A stretch of DNA of 64,000 nt from Mucilaginibacter sp. JRF (GTDB lineage Bacteria; Bacteroidota; Bacteroidia; Sphingobacteriales; Sphingobacteriaceae), in NCBI RefSeq assembly GCF_015223065.1, contig NZ_JADFBY010000005.1, forward strand, positions 225,538 to 289,537, read 5' to 3'. Shown here piece after piece: positions 8,970 through 18,950 of this stretch (positions are counted from its first letter, which is position 1; each line of letters begins with the position of its first letter). The notes under the pieces were generated by a model. The model was not told the DNA's origin, did not search any database, and worked only from the letters and a program-made list of their open reading frames with translations. A program made the translations under genes and the position numbers.

Positions 8970-11900
8970 AAATTTTAGCAATCAGAATAAAAAACCTAGC
9001 TTCTTTAGAAGGTGTTAGCGAAATAGATTTCACCAAAGATCCATTGTGTTCTGCCGGAATATTCGCTATTACAGGGCCAACAGGATCAGGTAAATCTACC
9101 ATTTTAGATGCTATATGCCTCGCGTTATACGGTAAGACTCCTCGCTATATTCAGGCTAAAGAGGTCGGAATTGAAGTGCAGGATACTCCTGGTTCACGAA
9201 TATCTCAAGGCGATGTGAAGGGAATTCTGAGGGATGGAACCAGTGATGGTTTTGCCGAAGTAGACTTTGTTGGTATTGATGGGAATAAGTATAAAGCCAG
9301 CTGGCAGGTAAAACGCGCTTACAATAAGATCGACGGAGCCTTACAAAGTGAAGTTATCACGCTTTTTAATTTAACCACAAATATTATTGTATCGGGCAAG
9401 AAAACGGAGACGCTTCAACAGATCGAACGTTTGGTAGGGTTGAATTTTGAACAATTCACCCGTTCCGTGCTTTTGGCACAAGGCGATTTTACTGCATTTT
9501 TGAAAGCTAATAAGGATGAGAAAGCTTCTTTACTTGAAAAACTTACTGGTAATTTTATTTATTCTGAAATCTCAAAATTGGTTTTTGAGAAATGTAAAAA
9601 AGCAGAACAAGATCTGCGCGAAATAACCCTCCAAAAAGAGGGCATCATCATATATACCGATGAAGAGGTTTTTGAAATCGAGAATCAGCAACAAGAACTT
9701 ACCGCTTTAATCAAGCTTTTGGAAAACTCCGGTAAGGAGCTTGATATTGAAAGAAATTGGCAAATCAGGTCAGAGGAATTATCCGCGACGGTTACGAGCG
9801 CGGAACTTGGTTATCAAAGTGCATTAAATACCAAAACCACATCGGAAGCAAGAGCAAATATGCTCAAGCAGGTGACAGAAATACAACCCACTAGAACACT
9901 GGTTCATGCCCGGATACAGGCATCGGGGCTGTATAAGGAAATTACCGACGAATTAAGAGAAGTGAACCAAAGTGTTGAAAGCTTAAGCGATTCTACTACG
10001 ATATTCAAGAAAAATCTACAGGATGCCGAGACCTTATTTGATGTCGCAAAAAAATCAAAGTCGGATCTAATTCCATCAATCGAAAATGCCAAAAAGCTGG
10101 ATACGATTATTGACGAAAAAAGGAATCAATTAACGGCCTCGCAAAAGGTTTTTGACGATGCCAACAAGGAAATTTCTATTCACAGGGAAGACGTTAAAAA
10201 TAAACAAAATGAAATTGAAATATTAAATGCTCAAACCGCAAAACTTGAAACCTGGAAATCTGAGAATGCTCATCGACAGCCCATTGCTGATCACATTGCT
10301 CTTATCTCCTCCAAATTGACAGATGCCTCCAATATTCTTGCTTTGAAACAGAAAATGACTGAAGATTTGAAGCGGAACATTCAGCTCCAGTCCGTTTTGT
10401 CGGGTGAGTTAAAAAAACTGGATAATGAGGTTACAGATCAAAACGCAGCATTAAAGATTAAGGTGGACTCCATCAAAAAAGATCAGGAAACAATTGCCGG
10501 GATAGATATAAATAAGTTAATTCATGACAAGCAAAAAGTTGATATAGAAATTGAGGATATTATTTCTGGGGCAGCGCAATGGAAATTATTTTACCAGTGT
10601 CTGAACGACCTGAATGCGATTTCGACTAGCTTGGGGATAAATCAAAAGTCTTTGGCCGAGAAACGTGATTTGTTAGCGATAACTCAAAATAAATTATCGG
10701 AAACTAAAATTACTAAAGAGACCTCGGCGAAAATTCTTAGCGATGCCAGGTTAAGGGTAGCCGAGAGCGTGGAGCAATTACGAGCTGTTCTTATTCCCGA
10801 AGAACCTTGTCCCGTTTGCGGTAGTTTAGATCATCCTTATAGCGCAAACTCACCAGTTTTGGATGGCGTTATTTCAGGTATAGAGGAAACGCATCGACAA
10901 AATGAGAAAATTCATGAAGAATGCCTTAAACAATATACTGAATTGATACAAGCCTGTGAAACTTTTGAGCGTCAGATCAAATTGGAGGAAAGTCAATTAA
11001 AGGTTAAAAATACAAACAAAGAACAGTTAGAAAGCAAATGGAAATCATTTAGAATATCTAAACAGTGCCAACAGGTAGCAGATGAAAAAAAGGAAGATTG
11101 GTTACGCGATGAAACGGCTAATTCAAAATTAGGGCAAACGTCTTTAGCAGAGCGTATCGTGAGTTACAACAGTATGAAAAACCTTACTGAACAAGTGCAG
11201 CTTCAAATTGAAAAATCAAAATCTGACTTATCAAATCTAAATGATGCGGTAAAGGACAAAAACCATAAAAAGGAATTACTGATTGAATCTGAAAAAGGCT
11301 ATTTAGATCAAACGGCGAAGTGTGACAGTGATCTTTTGATATTACGTACCGAATTATCACCATATTTTGAAAACAAAGAATGGTTTACCCATTGGCAAAC
11401 TAATGCCGCACAATTTGTCACTTTGTTAAAAGATTTTGCTGAGCAATGGACAAAAAAAACAGAAGACCTCAGCATCAATATCAAAAATGCCGAAAAATTA
11501 AGTGTAGAATTAGCAGGTCTCGCTAAGCGTACTGATGACCTATCGTCGGCGATTGAGAAACATAAACAAAGCGTTCAGAATCAGACAAACGAGTTGGACG
11601 TTATTGTAAACAAACGAGGACTTCTGATTGGTGGCGAAGAAGTTAACGTCGTAGAGCAACGATTGAATGATGCCGTAGTAAGTGCCGAAAAGAAAATACA
11701 AATCATTGCAGCTGAGTTGCAGGAAAAAGATGCGCTCCTTATAAAAGCGACCACTTTAAATGCTAAGTTGATCAGGGACGAAGAGCGATTAAGAAAACAG
11801 ATAGATGATAGTTCTTCTAAAATAAATGAATGGCTTGGAGGTTATTTCACCCGTCACGGCATCGAGTTGAAAGAAGAAGATCTCATCGATTTATTAGAAT

Positions 11901-12700
11901 ATACCTCTGAGTGGATTGAAGGTGAACGAGATGCGTTGAAACATATTGACGATGCGCTCACTATCGCTTCTTCAGTTTATTCAGAAAGGAAGGGGCTTTT
12001 GGAAGAACACGGCAAAAAACAGCTTTCAACACGCACAGTTGAAGAGGTCTTACTGTTGTTATCCGAGAACAAAATGAAGTTAGACCAATCGGTTCAGGAA
12101 AAAAGCCAAAATTCATTTAAGCTTCAGCAAGATCTAGCCAATAAACAGAAGTCGGCCAGCCTACTAGAGAAAATTCACGATAAGGAAATCATTTTAGAAA
12201 ACTGGAGTAAATTGAATGAAATGATTGGATCTGCTGATGGAAAAAAATTCCGTCAAATAGCACAAGAATTTACACTTGACGTATTGCTGGGGTTTGCAAA
12301 CATTCACATGCAAATGCTCAGCAAACGATACAGTATCCAGAGGATAACCAACACATTAGGACTACAAGTGGTTGACAAGGATATGGGGGATGAGGTGAGG
12401 ACAATTTATTCATTATCCGGCGGCGAATCTTTCCTGGTGTCACTGGCACTGGCATTAGGTTTGGCGGAACTATCATCAAGTAAAATGAATGTCGAATCGT
12501 TGTTTATTGATGAAGGGTTCGGCTCATTAGACCCCTTGACATTAACGATTGCAATGGGTGCTTTGGAGGGACTACATAATCAAGGTCGTAAAGTAGGCGT
12601 CATCTCCCACGTTCAGGAAATGACAGAAAGAATACCGGCACAAATCAAAGTGACCAAGTGTGCAAGCGGGAAAAGTGAAATAACAATTGACATGATTTAA
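8966..12700 (+). CDS. sbcC: SbcC-like ATPase subunit (Rad50/SMC family)
   Basis: 1244 residues, the long form common in Bacteroidota. The N-terminal ATPase has Walker A GPTGSGKS near 37-44 and a Q-loop (LAQGDFTAFL near 168). Two long coiled-coil arms flank a zinc hook C615-P-V-C618. The C-terminal lobe has the ABC signature LSGGES near 1150 and Walker B FIDEGFGSLD near 1180. With SbcD it forms the Mre11-Rad50-type complex that tethers and trims DNA ends. It is the last gene of the OLD-UvrD-SbcD-SbcC operon and ends six bases before the convergent nuclease gene. All catalytic motifs are intact. Confidence 0.92.
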   Translation: MKILAIRIKNLASLEGVSEIDFTKDPLCSAGIFAITGPTGSGKSTILDAICLALYGKTPRYIQAKEVGIEVQDTPGSRISQGDVKGILRDGTSDGFAEVDFVGIDGNKYKASWQVKRAYNKIDGALQSEVITLFNLTTNIIVSGKKTETLQQIERLVGLNFEQFTRSVLLAQGDFTAFLKANKDEKASLLEKLTGNFIYSEISKLVFEKCKKAEQDLREITLQKEGIIIYTDEEVFEIENQQQELTALIKLLENSGKELDIERNWQIRSEELSATVTSAELGYQSALNTKTTSEARANMLKQVTEIQPTRTLVHARIQASGLYKEITDELREVNQSVESLSDSTTIFKKNLQDAETLFDVAKKSKSDLIPSIENAKKLDTIIDEKRNQLTASQKVFDDANKEISIHREDVKNKQNEIEILNAQTAKLETWKSENAHRQPIADHIALISSKLTDASNILALKQKMTEDLKRNIQLQSVLSGELKKLDNEVTDQNAALKIKVDSIKKDQETIAGIDINKLIHDKQKVDIEIEDIISGAAQWKLFYQCLNDLNAISTSLGINQKSLAEKRDLLAITQNKLSETKITKETSAKILSDARLRVAESVEQLRAVLIPEEPCPVCGSLDHPYSANSPVLDGVISGIEETHRQNEKIHEECLKQYTELIQACETFERQIKLEESQLKVKNTNKEQLESKWKSFRISKQCQQVADEKKEDWLRDETANSKLGQTSLAERIVSYNSMKNLTEQVQLQIEKSKSDLSNLNDAVKDKNHKKELLIESEKGYLDQTAKCDSDLLILRTELSPYFENKEWFTHWQTNAAQFVTLLKDFAEQWTKKTEDLSINIKNAEKLSVELAGLAKRTDDLSSAIEKHKQSVQNQTNELDVIVNKRGLLIGGEEVNVVEQRLNDAVVSAEKKIQIIAAELQEKDALLIKATTLNAKLIRDEERLRKQIDDSSSKINEWLGGYFTRHGIELKEEDLIDLLEYTSEWIEGERDALKHIDDALTIASSVYSERKGLLEEHGKKQLSTRTVEEVLLLLSENKMKLDQSVQEKSQNSFKLQQDLANKQKSASLLEKIHDKEIILENWSKLNEMIGSADGKKFRQIAQEFTLDVLLGFANIHMQMLSKRYSIQRITNTLGLQVVDKDMGDEVRTIYSLSGGESFLVSLALALGLAELSSSKMNVESLFIDEGFGSLDPLTLTIAMGALEGLHNQGRKVGVISHVQEMTERIPAQIKVTKCASGKSEITIDMI

Positions 12701-12706
12701 AAAAAG

Positions 12707-14860
12707 TCATTTAGTCAAGTAATGAACCTTAACAAATTTGTATGCGTTTTTTCCTGTATCTAATACAGCGAAAAACTCATCTACCGTTTCTTTTGCGTAT
12801 TGGTTCGCAATATTTTGATAAAAAAATTGAAAGAAATCAGGAGAATCGTGGCCCACCCAATAAGCAAGCATAAAGGTATTATCGTCAACAACGTCGTCAC
12901 CGACAATTCTAAAATCATGGTTGTCACCATCCTCACGGAATCTTTTTTTGATCTTTTCGATGTGCTGCAGTAATATTTTTTGAGTACTCACACCTAATTC
13001 AAGAATTAATACAGCAGTATCTATACTATTTTCAATTCCTGCTTCTTCCAAAGATTTAACAAGTGTTTTAATTTGAGCAATGGCAAAATGCTTCATTTGG
13101 GGAATCGTTTTTTTCAGTAACCCTTGCTTGCCGTCATAATATTTGTTGAATTTTTCATGATACGATTCAAGTTTGTAATAACCCTTCCTGCCTTTTAATT
13201 CTACATCAATATCATCAAATCGCAAATTCTGTTTTAAATAGAACGCCAGCAAGTCAAGTTCATCATCTACCAAATAGGTCTTCATTTTAAAAAATTCTCT
13301 CCGCCGATGGATGTAATGAATTAGAAATGCTGGTCCTTCCATGTGTTCGCAAACAGCTTTCAAATCGTAAAGACTGACAATCCATGGAAAAGTATCGGGA
13401 CTGAACAGCCCTAACGTGTTCCCGACTTTCAAACTGGTGGAAATGGCTTTGATACCCTCTAATGACAAAGAAATAAAATATGCTTTTTTAAAACGACTAC
13501 CATCTAAAATAACCGTCTTATTGCTTTTATCTACAAACTCGGCATTCGTGTTTCCCTTCAGATACTTGTAACTCCGAATTGCCTGAGCGTGGGATTCTTT
13601 CACTAATTCCTCTAAATGACCTTGTATACGGTCAAAATACCCTTTTTTAGCTCTGTCATTTATTTGATGTGCTTTGGCTTCTACAAAAAATACATTGTTG
13701 TCCACGAAGATTATACCGTCCATCTCGCCCCCCGGGTAAGTCAAATTTGTATAATGATGAATTGGTTTAAGAACATTGACCAAGTAACCCATTGCTATTT
13801 CTAGGAGATAATCATGACGCCTTTTAGCATAACTTTCTTTCTTTTTTGAGTTTCCATAAAGCGTCTTCGCGAACAAGCGATCTAATGCATAATCCATTAA
13901 AAAAATGGATGGGCAAATGTATCGGCCCTCATGCTGAATGAGTGGCTTGTCTTTTAGCGGATGGAAAATAGTCGGCACGCTGAAGTCGGTCTCTACTTCA
14001 CCAAAATTTAAACTAAATTGTTCCAAAAATTTTGTTACCGTGTCCATATCCATTCCTTCCATTTCGGCAATCTCTGCCGCTGTAAATGAAAGATCATGAC
14101 CTAATCTGGAGATAAAAGAAAGTGCCATCGACATTCGGATTTCCATTGAGATCTGCTCGTCGGGGATTCGTTTATAATATTCGAGCCATTCCGGAGGATA
14201 AAAATTTTTTGTCGGTATATTTCGATATTTAAAGGCTTTGATTTCCGCAAGCATTTCCTTAACATGGTCTTTTCGACCAATTAAAGCTTCTGTTGATTTT
14301 TCAGATAAGTAGTCCTGTATAGTCAAGCAAAGCCGGATAGCTTCGTCCGCATTAAAACCCAATTTATCTTTGAAATATTGTGCATAAGGTGCGTATAATG
14401 TTTCCAGTCGTTCCCAGTGAAACTCTTCAAATGTTTCATTACGGACATGGAGTTCTTCATTTGAGATGGCCATTGCAATATAATCCATATCAGAAATGGA
14501 GCCATCGTCATTAAAAGGTTTGTATTCCGAATTGTGGAGGAAAGTAAATAAGCCTATAATCTCCTGACAAAGATCTTCGATGATTTGTAGATCACCAGGT
14601 AAATCATGTGCAGCCCGCAATTCATTGATACCATAAGCGAAAGGGAATTTTAAACAGATCAACGATAAATATTCCGGTAAAAGCGCGCTCACCTTGAATT
14701 CTTTGTACTGAATCTCATGCGAGGCGACCGTAAAGAACTTGTAAATGGCATTAGCTATGATTGTGAAAGAGCCATACTTTCGTATCTTCTCTTCTAGCTT
14801 AGCTACCCGCTCATTTATTTCGTTTATTAATCTTGATTTTTCCTCCGTATTTAATGACAT
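12707..14860 (-). CDS. Large protein with PD-(D/E)XK nuclease core
   Basis: 717 residues, family not recognised as a whole. A restriction-endonuclease-like core is visible in the middle: helix with E354 (YLLEIAMGYL), then GGEMDGIIF with D381, then FFVEAKAH with E394-A-K396, the D...ExK signature. The N-terminal ~340 residues are helical and include a stretch at 240-290 resembling a winged-helix region. The C-terminal ~280 residues are unassigned. It is transcribed toward sbcC, with only six bases between stop codons, so no terminator separates them. Given the company of nuclease and helicase genes, it is probably a further DNA-targeting defence protein (inference). It could also be a nuclease-related-domain protein of unknown role. 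Confidence 0.6.
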   Translation of the reverse strand: MSLNTEEKSRLINEINERVAKLEEKIRKYGSFTIIANAIYKFFTVASHEIQYKEFKVSALLPEYLSLICLKFPFAYGINELRAAHDLPGDLQIIEDLCQEIIGLFTFLHNSEYKPFNDDGSISDMDYIAMAISNEELHVRNETFEEFHWERLETLYAPYAQYFKDKLGFNADEAIRLCLTIQDYLSEKSTEALIGRKDHVKEMLAEIKAFKYRNIPTKNFYPPEWLEYYKRIPDEQISMEIRMSMALSFISRLGHDLSFTAAEIAEMEGMDMDTVTKFLEQFSLNFGEVETDFSVPTIFHPLKDKPLIQHEGRYICPSIFLMDYALDRLFAKTLYGNSKKKESYAKRRHDYLLEIAMGYLVNVLKPIHHYTNLTYPGGEMDGIIFVDNNVFFVEAKAHQINDRAKKGYFDRIQGHLEELVKESHAQAIRSYKYLKGNTNAEFVDKSNKTVILDGSRFKKAYFISLSLEGIKAISTSLKVGNTLGLFSPDTFPWIVSLYDLKAVCEHMEGPAFLIHYIHRRREFFKMKTYLVDDELDLLAFYLKQNLRFDDIDVELKGRKGYYKLESYHEKFNKYYDGKQGLLKKTIPQMKHFAIAQIKTLVKSLEEAGIENSIDTAVLILELGVSTQKILLQHIEKIKKRFREDGDNHDFRIVGDDVVDDNTFMLAYWVGHDSPDFFQFFYQNIANQYAKETVDEFFAVLDTGKNAYKFVKVHYLTK

Positions 14861-15343
14861 CTTAATTTTAAAGTTAAGATAAAAGGAAGTAGATTATTCA
14901 GACAATTTAAAGATTTCCGTTGCGGAAATTTAATTGTGTCACGATCCTAAAAATATGCTTTGAGTCCATTAAAAGAGAGCATTTGATCACGTCCATAACT
15001 ATTCTTTGTTTTGGACACAGAGGGGGGCTCAAACCATAAATCAAAAATCACAAGTCTTTCAATCCATTTAAAGCTATTATGCGCTTACAAAATTCGACTA
15101 ACAAACAATCAAATAGATTTATAGACAACCCGTTTTATCCCTGTTTTATCAATACTCTCAAATCGTCAATATTTCTTAAAATATCATCTGAAGTATTATC
15201 TGACCTCTTGCATGCGCTTTTAGAAGAAAAAATTGCGAAAAATTGAATTTAAGGGTTTTAAGAGCGGTTTTTAATAGAGAGAATGACGCGGACTTGAGAA
15301 AAAACCATTTTCGAACTCAGTTCAAAAACGGCCCGATAAAGCA
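14861..15343. other. AT-rich non-coding island end
   Basis: No convincing gene in these roughly 480 bases. It holds the upstream region of the PD-(D/E)XK gene, a short palindrome GAACT-C-AGTTC at 15313-15323, and the 15-base copy of tRNA sequence at 15201-15215. It is the end of the accessory block on the tRNA side. Confidence 0.5.
15201..15215. repeat. Copy of tRNA-Ala anticodon-arm sequence (possible att relic)
   Basis: TGACCTCTTGCATGC here is identical to 15408-15422, which is nucleotides 36-50 of the tRNA-Ala gene (3' half of the anticodon loop, 3' strand of the stem, start of the variable loop). Flanking sequence on both sides differs. A chance 15-base match this close is very unlikely. 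Tyrosine recombinases often use this part of tRNA genes as the crossover core. Confidence 0.5.
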
Positions 15344-15344
15344 T

Positions 15345-15373
15345 AAAAAAAGCATTTACGATACGTAAATGCT
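15345..15373 (-). terminator. Rho-independent terminator of tRNA-Ala
   Basis: Perfect 10-bp stem AGCATTTACG / CGTAAATGCT with loop ATA, followed on the minus strand by a run of seven T (plus-strand A at 15345-15351). It starts 11 bases after the tRNA 3' end. Confidence 0.8.
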
Positions 15374-15383
15374 TGATAATCAG

Positions 15384-15458
<75 letters not shown>

Positions 15459-15470
15459 TTCTGTGGGCTG

Positions 15471-15478
15471 CAAATATA
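15471..15478 (-). promoter_or_regulatory. -7 promoter element of tRNA-Ala
   Basis: On the minus strand the sequence is TATATTTG, a full match to the Bacteroidota housekeeping -7 box TAnnTTTG. It places transcription start about 6-7 bases before the tRNA 5' end. No -33 TTG at ideal spacing is clear; one lies 15 bases upstream of the box. Confidence 0.65.
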
Positions 15479-15680
15479 GTAGTTCAGCCGTAACAAATGA
15501 AAAAAAAATAATTAATGATTTGAAAATTTAAAAAACAAGTCATTTCACGTGTTTTCATTAAGATTGAAGAATAATTTTTAAAAGCCTTTCTATTAAAGAA
15601 ATGGCTACCATTAGCTATTGATTGCATTAAGGAAGTTTTCAAATTTTACAACTCCTTACCATCCATAAAAACTTGCAATC

Positions 15681-17417
15681 ATGATTATAGACAATACAGT
15701 TCCTATACCGAAAATTTCTACTGATCCTGCAATTCAAAAGCTTATGGCTGACCTGCAAGGCAACATCCTAAAATCTCATGCAAAGCCCCATGTTAAACTT
15801 TTGTTTCTGGAATTTTCCGGAAGTGTTGATGCTGTAAAGGATTGGATAGGGAATCAGTTAGAACCAATTATAATCCCGATGGTTGATCAATTAAAAGATC
15901 ACGAAGCCAATAAACACGAACGGGTCGTGGTTGAATTAAACTTTTGTTCCTTCTCGCTTACTAAAATGGGATATGATTTTTTGGAGATCGACAAACAGCC
16001 GGAAGATGAAAGCTTTAAAGGTGGAATGGGGAGTGGAACAATTAAGTGCGATCCCCCCAAAAGTGACTGGGAAACAAAATACAATACTGGCATCCATGCG
16101 CTGCTGATACTTGCACATAATGATCCCAAATCATTAACTGCATTTTACACCAACATTAAAATGGGTTTAGCGCCTGTAGCCATTATTGTAGCAGAAGAAG
16201 ACGGCCAGGCATTGGAAAATGAAAAAGAACATTTTGGATTTGCGGACGGAAGAAGCCAGCCGCGGTTTTTTGAAGATGATTTGATCAAGGAAGGACCTGT
16301 AAATTTATGGAATCCTTTTGCTTCATTAAATTTAGCACTCACTAAAGACCCGAATGGCAGGGCTTTTAATGGAGGTATAACCGGAGAAGGTGATTTTCCT
16401 GTAGATGATCTATCCGGCACTCATAGCTATGGAAGTTATCTGGTTTTTAGAAAGCTCGAGCAGGATGTTCCGGGCTGGAATAAGGCAGTTGTTCAGCTTG
16501 CTCAAAATCTAAACTTACCTCCGGATCTGGTAGGGGCGTATGCTGTGGGAAGATTTCAGGATGGCACACCTGTTTTAACACATACCATATCGCAGGGAAC
16601 CATACCTATAGAAAATAATTTTGACTATGCGGGTGATATGGCCGGCGCTAAATGTCCATTTCATTCGCACATCAGAAAATCTAACCCAAGAGGTGATACT
16701 ACCAGACAATTCGGTGTTCCGTTGGAGGCGGAGAAACAAAGACGAATAGCCCGCAGGGGCATCCCATACACTGAAGAAGATGGCAAAGGTTTATTGTTTA
16801 TGTGCTATCAAAGTAATATTGTAGACCAGTTCGATTTTATACAAAACAGCTGGGTTGATAATGATGGATTCCTTTCTCCGGATACAGGCATAGATGATAC
16901 TATAGGGCAATGCATCGAAAATCCAAAAACATGGCCAACCGGAGATGGCCAAACACTTAATCCTAACAAGTTTAAATTCGGGCAATTCGTACTCATGAAA
17001 GGCGGTGAATACTTTTTTACTCCGAGTATCAGCTTTTTAAAGACCTTCAAAACACTAAGTAATAAAAACAGTTTTCAAAATCAATCAAACCCTATGAGCA
17101 CAATTATTTTTACAGATGGTGAGGCTTTCATAAATCTTCAGCCTATACAACCTACTCCCGGCGGTACTTTGCATGTAATTGGCATTGCCGACACACAGAA
17201 TACTAATCAAGCCAAATTACACAAAAGGATACCTCAAGGCATTAACCCGACTATCTTATTATTAGAGTTGATCGAGTTGGATTTCGTCCCGGCAAAAAAC
17301 CCACAAAAGGTTGAATATATCGAAGGTTTGGAGGATACAGGTCAATATCAAAGTATTGAAATTTTTTCAGGAACTGAATTAGTCGACAAAATTGATTCGA
17401 TTGCGATTGTTCAATAA
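15681..17417 (+). CDS. DyP-type heme peroxidase
   Basis: 578 residues. The DyP signature GxxDG is present as G186-F-A-D189-G190 in HFGFADGR, with D189 the catalytic distal acid. The proximal heme ligand is probably H330 in HIRKSNPRGD. The opening LQGNILKSHAKPH is also typical of the family. DyP enzymes use hydrogen peroxide to oxidise dyes and aromatic substrates. No signal peptide is visible, so it is likely cytoplasmic. The protein is about 100 residues longer than most bacterial DyPs: residues from about 470 onward form an unrecognised tail. Base composition is AT-rich like the island rather than the genes to its right, so it may also be acquired. It stands alone, with a non-coding stretch of about 200 bases upstream. 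Confidence 0.88.
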   Translation: MIIDNTVPIPKISTDPAIQKLMADLQGNILKSHAKPHVKLLFLEFSGSVDAVKDWIGNQLEPIIIPMVDQLKDHEANKHERVVVELNFCSFSLTKMGYDFLEIDKQPEDESFKGGMGSGTIKCDPPKSDWETKYNTGIHALLILAHNDPKSLTAFYTNIKMGLAPVAIIVAEEDGQALENEKEHFGFADGRSQPRFFEDDLIKEGPVNLWNPFASLNLALTKDPNGRAFNGGITGEGDFPVDDLSGTHSYGSYLVFRKLEQDVPGWNKAVVQLAQNLNLPPDLVGAYAVGRFQDGTPVLTHTISQGTIPIENNFDYAGDMAGAKCPFHSHIRKSNPRGDTTRQFGVPLEAEKQRRIARRGIPYTEEDGKGLLFMCYQSNIVDQFDFIQNSWVDNDGFLSPDTGIDDTIGQCIENPKTWPTGDGQTLNPNKFKFGQFVLMKGGEYFFTPSISFLKTFKTLSNKNSFQNQSNPMSTIIFTDGEAFINLQPIQPTPGGTLHVIGIADTQNTNQAKLHKRIPQGINPTILLLELIELDFVPAKNPQKVEYIEGLEDTGQYQSIEIFSGTELVDKIDSIAIVQ

Positions 17418-17482
17418 GTAAAGTTGAATCGAAATCGAATCAATTAAGATGATAAAAGCCCGAATGCTTGAGTTTTTTGATA

Positions 17483-18883
17483 TTACAAATTCACCCTACT
17501 GTGCTGATACGGTATTTCTACATCCTTAAATCCCTTTTCGTTAAGCTTGGCGGCAAATATTTGCTGTACATCGTACTCGCCGTGTACCAGGAAAAGTTTT
17601 TTTACCTGCGCTGGTTCCTGGCAGGAAACGAAGTGTAGCAGATCCTCGTAGTCGCCGTGGGCACTCATTGATTTGATCACCTCTACATCTGCATTCACCG
17701 GGTAACGTTCGCCAAATATGTATACCTCATGTTCGCCGCGCATCAGGTGGCCACCTAACGAGTTAGGCTCGCAATAGCCTACTATCAATATGGTATTCTT
17801 TTGGTTGTTGATGCTGTTTTTAATATGATGTTTTACCCTGCCTGCCTCGGCCATGCCTGATGATGATATGATAACACAAGGTCGCGGATCGGTATTCAGG
17901 GCGATAGATTCTTCGGTCGACTCAATAAAGCGCAACCCCTTAAATGCGAACGGATCGGCATCCACCTTCATTACCTCCTTCACGTTTTGGTTATATACTT
18001 CAGGGTGATCCTTTAACACCTGTGTAGCTTGTAACGATAACGGACTATCCACATAATAAGGCACATCGGGCAATACGCCTCGCAATTCTAACGAATTCAG
18101 GGCATACAGCAACTCCTGCGTACGGCCTACGCTAAATGCCGGTATGATCACCTTGCCCTTTTTACGCTCGCAGGTATTGCGTATCACTTCGAGCAGGGCA
18201 TCCTCAATAGGGCCGATATCCTTATGCAGCGAATCGCCATAGGTTGATTCCAGTAAAATATAATCAGCCTGCGGAAAAGTTTGCGGACTTTTAAGCAGCA
18301 GGTCGCCATAACGGCCAACATCACCGCTAAAGGTTATGCGGGTTTCCTTGCCCTCCTCAATAATGGTTAAATGTATGGCGGCGCTGCCTACTACGTGGCC
18401 GGCATCGGTAAGGGTAAATTTTATGCGGGGCGTTATTTCGTACTCCTCGTTATACTCCACCACCTTAAACTGGCGCATGCCGGCCATGGCATCCTCCTCG
18501 GTATATAACGATTCTATGGGTTTTTGTCCTTTACGTTTTCGCTGGCGGTTGCTGTATTCGGCATCCTGCATTTGTATCCGTGCCGAATCCATCAGCAGTA
18601 TGCGGGCAAGATTCATGGTTGGCGGTGTACAAAATATGGGGCCACTGAAACCCTCGGCTACCAGCCGGGGTATTAAGCCGCAATGATCAATGTGCGCGTG
18701 CGAGAGTATCATGTAATCCAGCTTTTGGGGGTTAAAGCCAAAATGCTCGTTCATATCATCGGTATGCTCGCCCAAACCCTGAAACATGCCACAATCTAAC
18801 AGTACCGATGTACCATCATTAAGTTCGATATAGTGTTTGCTGCCGGTTACGTTACGGGCAGCGCCATGAAATACAATGTGCAT
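17483..18883 (-). CDS. Beta-CASP metallo-beta-lactamase-fold RNA nuclease
   Basis: 466 residues. The metal site SHAHIDHCG (H62, H64, D66, H67) is the HxHxDH signature of the metallo-beta-lactamase fold. GDVGRYG, the central beta-CASP region, IISSSGMAEAGRVKHH and the late SAHGDYEDL segment place it with CPSF73/Ysh1-like bacterial proteins, which act as RNA endo- or exonucleases. Cytoplasmic, no signal peptide. Substrate in this organism is unknown. Monocistronic and divergent from the blaI-type operon, whose operators lie in the shared 177-base gap. The start at 18883 begins MHIVFHGAARNVTGS, the conserved family N-terminus. Confidence 0.88.
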   Translation of the reverse strand: MHIVFHGAARNVTGSKHYIELNDGTSVLLDCGMFQGLGEHTDDMNEHFGFNPQKLDYMILSHAHIDHCGLIPRLVAEGFSGPIFCTPPTMNLARILLMDSARIQMQDAEYSNRQRKRKGQKPIESLYTEEDAMAGMRQFKVVEYNEEYEITPRIKFTLTDAGHVVGSAAIHLTIIEEGKETRITFSGDVGRYGDLLLKSPQTFPQADYILLESTYGDSLHKDIGPIEDALLEVIRNTCERKKGKVIIPAFSVGRTQELLYALNSLELRGVLPDVPYYVDSPLSLQATQVLKDHPEVYNQNVKEVMKVDADPFAFKGLRFIESTEESIALNTDPRPCVIISSSGMAEAGRVKHHIKNSINNQKNTILIVGYCEPNSLGGHLMRGEHEVYIFGERYPVNADVEVIKSMSAHGDYEDLLHFVSCQEPAQVKKLFLVHGEYDVQQIFAAKLNEKGFKDVEIPYQHSRVNL

Positions 18884-18950
18884 TGTTGTTATATAAATAG
18901 ATGTGGCATTAACAACGAGAGAAACAGGAAAAAGGTTTAATAATAAAAAT

